This document shows positions 59,987 through 64,000 of a stretch of 64,000 bases of DNA, one piece after another. Position 1 is the stretch's first letter. Every line of letters begins with the position of its first letter. Source of the stretch: an uncultured Aquimarina sp. (lineage in GTDB: Bacteria > Bacteroidota > Bacteroidia > Flavobacteriales > Flavobacteriaceae); NCBI GenBank assembly GCA_947503835.1, contig CANNFM010000001.1:372001-436000 (forward strand), given 5' to 3'. A program made the translations under genes and the position numbers. The notes beneath the pieces were generated by a model. The model was given only the letters and a program-made list of their open reading frames with translations, was not told the origin of the DNA and made no database searches.

Positions 59987-61033
59987 CTACCATCCTCTTT
60001 TCAAAGCTTCTTCAGAGATGTTTTCAATCTCTTTACTTATTTTATTATGTATCGCCGAAAAATGATAATGAAGACTACCTTTCTTTACAGGAGCAATGGA
60101 AATAAGGGAATCTGTTAATCGGCTACATTCCTCAAAAAACAGGTACTGACGAAATTGATGCTCATTGTAAGACAATTTTTTAAAAATGTCTTCATAGATT
60201 TGATTACTACCCGTTTTACTATGGTTATATACTTTTAATAGTGCCTCGAAATTCTCCTTCAAATAAGGAGTTGGATCTGAAACTAACAATATGGCAGATT
60301 CAATGAGTCTGATCATTCCTTCTAGCAGGCTATTTAACTTCTCCTCCAGCTCTTTGGATTTTGGATTTGGTTGGTACTTTACTGATAATGTATATTGATT
60401 ATAAAGCATCATGGAATTAGGAGTCGTAGGATCGCTCTTCCCCAATACAATAAGTCTTTTATATTTCCTGGCAGACTTCAACCACTCATAAGCTTCGCGT
60501 TTCTTTTCTATATCAGGCTCCTGGATATGGCTGGAAAAATAATCGATTAAGGTGTGGCATACGTCTTTTTGTTCCCATTCGGGAAGATTCATGTATCCTT
60601 TTTTTAAATGTTCATGATGAGGCCAGGCGTGGGGTAATCCTTCATAGTGAGGGATTACTCTTTGATAACACTCCTTGGGGTTAAATTCAAAAGCTTCAGC
60701 AGTGTTTAGAGTTGCGTAGGTAAAATATCTAGATAGCAAAAAGAGTTTATCAGGTTTTATATAGCTCTTTTTGAGATACTCGGTCAGCGGCATCATTCCC
60801 GATGTATCTTCTACATAAAAACACAGTTTATCAGAAGCAAAACCATCTACTGATATGCTAAGCTCTTGAAGTATTTCTTCTTTTTGCTGCTGATCGGTGC
60901 AAGTAAGGAGAAAACGGACAACTGCGGCTGACAGCAATAGTGGTGAAACTGCGCTGACATCAATATCATCTGACTTAAAATCTGCTCCGTTAGAAAATGG
61001 AGCTGGATGATAATTTTTATCTCTGATGATCAT
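59987..61033 (-). CDS. Hypothetical protein with a fragmented relative at 50240
   Basis: 348 aa, cytoplasmic, mostly helical, no family recognised. DDIDVSAVSPLLLSAAVVRF (about residues 20-40) has a broken relative at 50240-50640. Other marks: PHAWPHHEHLKKGY, and the charged end ISKEIENISEEALKRGW. ATG 61033 is chosen; a GTG at 61054 would add seven basic residues. It lies between the 747-aa solenoid and a TPR protein. It may be an immunity-type protein, since it shares the array, but no signature is seen. Confidence 0.6.
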   Translation of the reverse strand: MIIRDKNYHPAPFSNGADFKSDDIDVSAVSPLLLSAAVVRFLLTCTDQQQKEEILQELSISVDGFASDKLCFYVEDTSGMMPLTEYLKKSYIKPDKLFLLSRYFTYATLNTAEAFEFNPKECYQRVIPHYEGLPHAWPHHEHLKKGYMNLPEWEQKDVCHTLIDYFSSHIQEPDIEKKREAYEWLKSARKYKRLIVLGKSDPTTPNSMMLYNQYTLSVKYQPNPKSKELEEKLNSLLEGMIRLIESAILLVSDPTPYLKENFEALLKVYNHSKTGSNQIYEDIFKKLSYNEHQFRQYLFFEECSRLTDSLISIAPVKKGSLHYHFSAIHNKISKEIENISEEALKRGW

Positions 61034-61149
61034 TTTTCTATTCTTTCTTTTCACTCTATATTCTTTTTTATTTAAGGGTATCGCCTATTCTTTTTTCCAT
61101 TCAATAAAATGATATTCCTTTAAATCTGATCTTTTGATCAACCAATCTT

Positions 61150-61383
61150 TTAAAATTTTGGAGGATCATCATATTTTTTGAACGTGATTTCTGCCACCGA
61201 ACTGTGACAGTCTTGATAGTGATAATCTTCACTCCTCTCTTCCCAAAATTCAATCCAAATGTCACCATTTTTTAATTCTGAAAGTTCTATTGCTTTTGGG
61301 TAGTCACGCTTTTTATAGGCCCTCATAGCCTTTTCATATAAATCCTTGCAAGTCGTAGTGATGTTCTCTTTTTTAACTTTCAT
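61150..61383 (-). CDS. Small hypothetical protein
   Basis: 77 aa from ATG 61383; the TTG 61419 extension would overlap the end of the TPR gene and is not needed. The first half (LYEKAMRAYKKRDYPKAIEL) looks like one TPR helix pair; the second (GDIWIEFWEERSEDYHYQDC) is aromatic and acidic. The abrupt change suggests a truncated or rearranged gene. 25 bp after the stop of the TPR gene on the same strand. Confidence 0.5.
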   Translation of the reverse strand: MKVKKENITTTCKDLYEKAMRAYKKRDYPKAIELSELKNGDIWIEFWEERSEDYHYQDCHSSVAEITFKKYDDPPKF

Positions 61384-61408
61384 AACTTTCACTAAATACA
61401 GTACCCAA

Positions 61409-63619
61409 TTATTCTTCAAATATCTTTTTAAACTCTTTTAATCTTCTTATTTCTTTAAAATCCTTTTCCTTCCTTAGATTTTCTTTCTGGTTAGGATCAC
61501 ATTTCAAAGTTTGTTTAATCATTTCGAAAGCTTGCTCCTTTTTTCCTGTTAATGCATATACACATGCTTTTACATAATAAGAATGATAATAGCCCGGGGT
61601 TGAAGCAATCACCTGGTCCAACACTTTCAGGGCTTCATTATATCGTCCCAGGTTACAGAGATTGTTGCCTAAATTGGATAAGGCAAAATAATTATTTGGA
61701 TTTAGCTCACCAGCTTTCCTGTTGTATTCAAGAGCTTCTTCATCTTTTTTCAGCCAAGAGTAACAAAGCCCTACCCCATGATATCCCATATCCGATTCTG
61801 GAAAGTGCATTATGGCTTTTTTATACACTTGTATGGCTCTCTTGTATCTTTTTAAATAATACAGTGCATTTCCTTTGACAATAAAACTATCTAAATGTTG
61901 TGGTTCTTTTTTCGGAACAATATTGGCCAGTTGTATTGCCTCTTCATAATCTTTTTTCTCCAGATAGATCATACTTTTATTATGAAAAGGCCTGAAATCT
62001 GTTTCATCGAGCTTAATTGATTTGTCGTAAGACATTTCTGCCTTATCTAGTTTTCCCAGGTTCTGATACACATGTCCCTGATTATACCACGCAATGGCTG
62101 ATTCACTATTCAGTATTATTGCCTGTTTAATATACTTTAAGGCTTTCTCATAAGCATGTTTGTAATCCCCCTCTATTAGCGATAATCCAATATAGGCATC
62201 ACTGTTCTGTCTTTTTACTTTGTCAAAAAGATTGGTATAAAAATTAGTGGATGGATCATTGCTTTTTATCCCTCTTTTTTTCAATTCTTCTGTATAACTT
62301 TTGTTCTTCTCAAATACGCCTGCATAAAATCCTTCAGCTTGTTGATAATGTTTATTGTCTACAAGTGTATTGGCATATCTCAACAAAGTAGAGGCATTAT
62401 GGTTTTTTACCTTCTCTATACAGGTTTCAAAATCTTTTTCGGCATGCTCCAAATCATTAAGTTTTAGATATACACGACCCCTCTTAAAATAAAGATCCAG
62501 ATATTCTGGCCTGATTTCCTGAGCTTTGTTTAAGTACTCTAACGCCAAATCAAAGTGATGCTCCTTATATTCAAGTTTGGAAAGGTTATAATATGCATTA
62601 AAGTGATGATTATCTAATGTGACTGTTTGTAGAAAATCTGCTTTGGCTTCTTTTTTATTTCCCTTGAATGTATATAATCTTCCTCTTTGATAATAAGCTT
62701 CAGGATTTCTGGGGTTATAATGAAATGCTTTACTTAAGTATTTTTCTACTGTTACTATTCGTTCGCTTACAGTCTCATCTTCCTCCTTTCCAATATAGTC
62801 CATTTCAAGATCGGCCCAACCGGTCCATTCATTTGAAACATACGTACACAGATTAATGTCTGATGTAAGTTGATCGGCAAGCTGTTCCATCACTTCTAGT
62901 TTATCATCCCAATAAGGCCCTTTTGCCATATGCCGAAAAGAATAGAATACCCCATCTTCAATTACTATTTCATCTACATAACTTACCGGTTCGCTGGACA
63001 TTATAAATCGTATGTTCTCACAATAGGGACTTAGCTTTTTAAATGCCATAAAAAGTTGCGCATATTTTACATAGGTTCGGTCACAATTGCTTTCCAATAC
63101 AAAGCAATCATCAATCCTCTCATCCATACTTCTATCCTCCCATGAATTATTCCAGCCAAAGAAATCACTCACCCGATCTTCTAAATCATAAATGATCTCT
63201 AACACTTTGTCTTTCTTACTTTTATCAAAATACAGGTGAATATTATCTTGTATTACGTCGGGCTCAATCTGATTGAAATCTATATTATTCCACATCCGTG
63301 ATAATTCACCGGAAAGTATCTCTTCAAAATCAATTTCTTCTATAAATTTGGTTATTGTATTCTCTTTTCTGGCTTTATCAAGATAAATACTATCAATATC
63401 GTAAACCAGGGTTAAATATTCAAGTGTCTTTTTCTTATTCGATTTAGCAAAGCCTTTTGCGAGGTGGTAAAGGAGTTCTGGGTTATAAGGTTCAAAAACA
63501 GAGTATTGATCGTATAGCTTTTCTGCTTCCTTCATAGCTCTTTGATTGGTCAATTTAATTATCTCAGAGTACTCATTGCGAAGATCAACACTTGATTTTA
63601 TTCTATTCCTGAATGCCAT
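61409..63619 (-). CDS. Large TPR protein (736 aa)
   Basis: Cytoplasmic, no signal peptide. A unique N-terminal part (about residues 1-290; with FFGWNNSWEDRSMDERIDDC and CTYVSNEWTGWADLEMDYIG) precedes about 12 TPRs (about 295-715: PEAYYQRGRLYTFKGNKKEA, AIAWYNQGHVYQNLGKLDKA, YFALSNLGNNLCNLGRYNEA). The end DPNQKENLRKEKDFKEIRRL is a common TPR-array cap. The N-terminal part could be the functional domain but I cannot name it. A 21-bp element lies 50 bp before the ATG. Probably a scaffold. Confidence 0.75.
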   Translation of the reverse strand: MAFRNRIKSSVDLRNEYSEIIKLTNQRAMKEAEKLYDQYSVFEPYNPELLYHLAKGFAKSNKKKTLEYLTLVYDIDSIYLDKARKENTITKFIEEIDFEEILSGELSRMWNNIDFNQIEPDVIQDNIHLYFDKSKKDKVLEIIYDLEDRVSDFFGWNNSWEDRSMDERIDDCFVLESNCDRTYVKYAQLFMAFKKLSPYCENIRFIMSSEPVSYVDEIVIEDGVFYSFRHMAKGPYWDDKLEVMEQLADQLTSDINLCTYVSNEWTGWADLEMDYIGKEEDETVSERIVTVEKYLSKAFHYNPRNPEAYYQRGRLYTFKGNKKEAKADFLQTVTLDNHHFNAYYNLSKLEYKEHHFDLALEYLNKAQEIRPEYLDLYFKRGRVYLKLNDLEHAEKDFETCIEKVKNHNASTLLRYANTLVDNKHYQQAEGFYAGVFEKNKSYTEELKKRGIKSNDPSTNFYTNLFDKVKRQNSDAYIGLSLIEGDYKHAYEKALKYIKQAIILNSESAIAWYNQGHVYQNLGKLDKAEMSYDKSIKLDETDFRPFHNKSMIYLEKKDYEEAIQLANIVPKKEPQHLDSFIVKGNALYYLKRYKRAIQVYKKAIMHFPESDMGYHGVGLCYSWLKKDEEALEYNRKAGELNPNNYFALSNLGNNLCNLGRYNEALKVLDQVIASTPGYYHSYYVKACVYALTGKKEQAFEMIKQTLKCDPNQKENLRKEKDFKEIRRLKEFKKIFEE

Positions 63620-63669
63620 ACCTATTTTATTATATTGTAAAGATAGTATGAAGTTAACATTGGATCGTA

Positions 63670-63690
63670 CCGCTCGATAGAGGGGTCCTT
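63670..63690 (-). repeat. 21-bp upstream element, copy 5
   Basis: CCGCTCGATAGAGGGGTCCT and T (plus-strand reading), 50 bp before the ATG at 63619. The most divergent copy (GTCC for GTAC). Confidence 0.65.
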
Positions 63691-63814
63691 TTTAAGAATA
63701 ATCACATACTACCTCCAATTGCAGACTTAATATCTTATGGTATGGGTATAACTTTCTCTTTGAGCAAAAACTTTGTAGTCTTTCCTTAATCTTTAATCTT
63801 TGCTATATGTAATT

Positions 63815-64000
63815 CTAAGATATCGTAGTATTCAAAAAATCTTTCCATTTTGGATCATCGATAAAACGGATATCAAAACCCCAAAAGTTTAGGTGTTGCC
63901 CTTCGAGTAGCTTCTCCGGGATTTTTTCGCTAATATAGAGTTCATTTCTTCCGGTGGAACGCATTGGATCAAACGATCCTACAATACCTTGATTTTCCAA
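63815..64000 (-). CDS. C-terminal part of an unknown protein, 5' end outside window
   Basis: Only the last 61 codons are in view; the true start lies beyond base 64000 (the first codon seen, TTG, is not a demonstrated start). The visible end (NELYISEKIPEKLLEGQHLN, FWGFDIRFIDDPKWKDFLNT) is soluble and of no family I recognise. It could be the end of an effector or another array member. Confidence 0.5.
   Translation of the reverse strand: MENQGIVGSFDPMRSTGRNELYISEKIPEKLLEGQHLNFWGFDIRFIDDPKWKDFLNTTIS

Noticed and set aside
1..64000. tRNA, rRNA or insertion sequences
   Set aside because: None could be recognised by eye; only a dedicated search could exclude a divergent tRNA.

Overview
The window is AT-rich DNA from a member of the Bacteroidota, most likely a marine Flavobacteriaceae; Aquimarina is possible but I cannot prove the genus. 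The evidence is lineage-specific: secreted proteins end in type IX secretion (T9SS) type A sorting domains, lipoproteins carry an acidic stretch after the lipobox Cys, promoters have the Bacteroidota -7 box TAnnTTTG, starts lack Shine-Dalgarno sequences, and DUF4199, OlsF-like and TPR-HTH proteins occur. I found no rRNA, tRNA, CRISPR array, insertion sequence or phage gene.

Region A (1-25220, minus strand) is a surface-protein locus. Five secreted proteins (a leucine-rich-repeat protein cut by the window edge, two YadA-head-like repeat proteins of 1011 and 728 aa, a 1924-aa BspA/DUF285-type protein and a 1694-aa LRR protein) and two paralogous Fn3 lipoproteins are interleaved with four membrane-anchored LuxR-type regulators, three of them with TPRs. 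All five surface-protein genes, plus a TPR-less regulator, share one promoter plan: a -7 box with a pair of 10-11 bp direct repeats about 33 bp upstream. The repeat sequence differs (GTGGC, GTGTC or GTTGCAAA) in step with the nearest regulator. Most also share a C-rich leader just before the ATG and an upstream TACGTA-N4-TACGTA element. I read this as a family of dedicated regulator/operator/surface-protein sets, and it is the best candidate here for an undescribed system.

Region B (25294-42766) is mostly housekeeping. It holds a tiny acidic peptide, a 2-hydroxyacid dehydrogenase, an HD-domain protein, a small membrane LuxR protein, DUF4199, DUF1801, VOC and DUF805 proteins, and a TM2 protein. 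An arsenic operon follows (arsR, a DUF6428-like gene, an arsN1-like acetyltransferase, arsC) with no efflux pump. Then come an OlsF-like ornithine-lipid acyltransferase, aspartate kinase, a GNAT protein and fructose-1,6-bisphosphatase. A four-gene operon links two coiled-coil/longin-like proteins, a Ras-like small GTPase and a hybrid histidine kinase. A TerB-like protein and two unknowns end the region.

Region C (43304-47694) contains two tandem copies of a pair: a TPR-TM-AraC regulator followed by a short precursor peptide with a GG leader of the Bacteroidota lanthipeptide/natural-product type. No modification enzymes lie nearby.

Region D (47840-64000, minus strand) is an accessory array of small cytoplasmic proteins: ankyrin, SIMPL, SDS22-like LRR, MORN-like, 20-residue LP-type LRR, TPR and many unknowns. 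It includes a fragmented gene and an LRR gene split by one in-frame TAG. Five genes have a shared 21-bp element 42-76 bp before their ATG. The content looks like an immunity or orphan-module array, but no toxin is visible.
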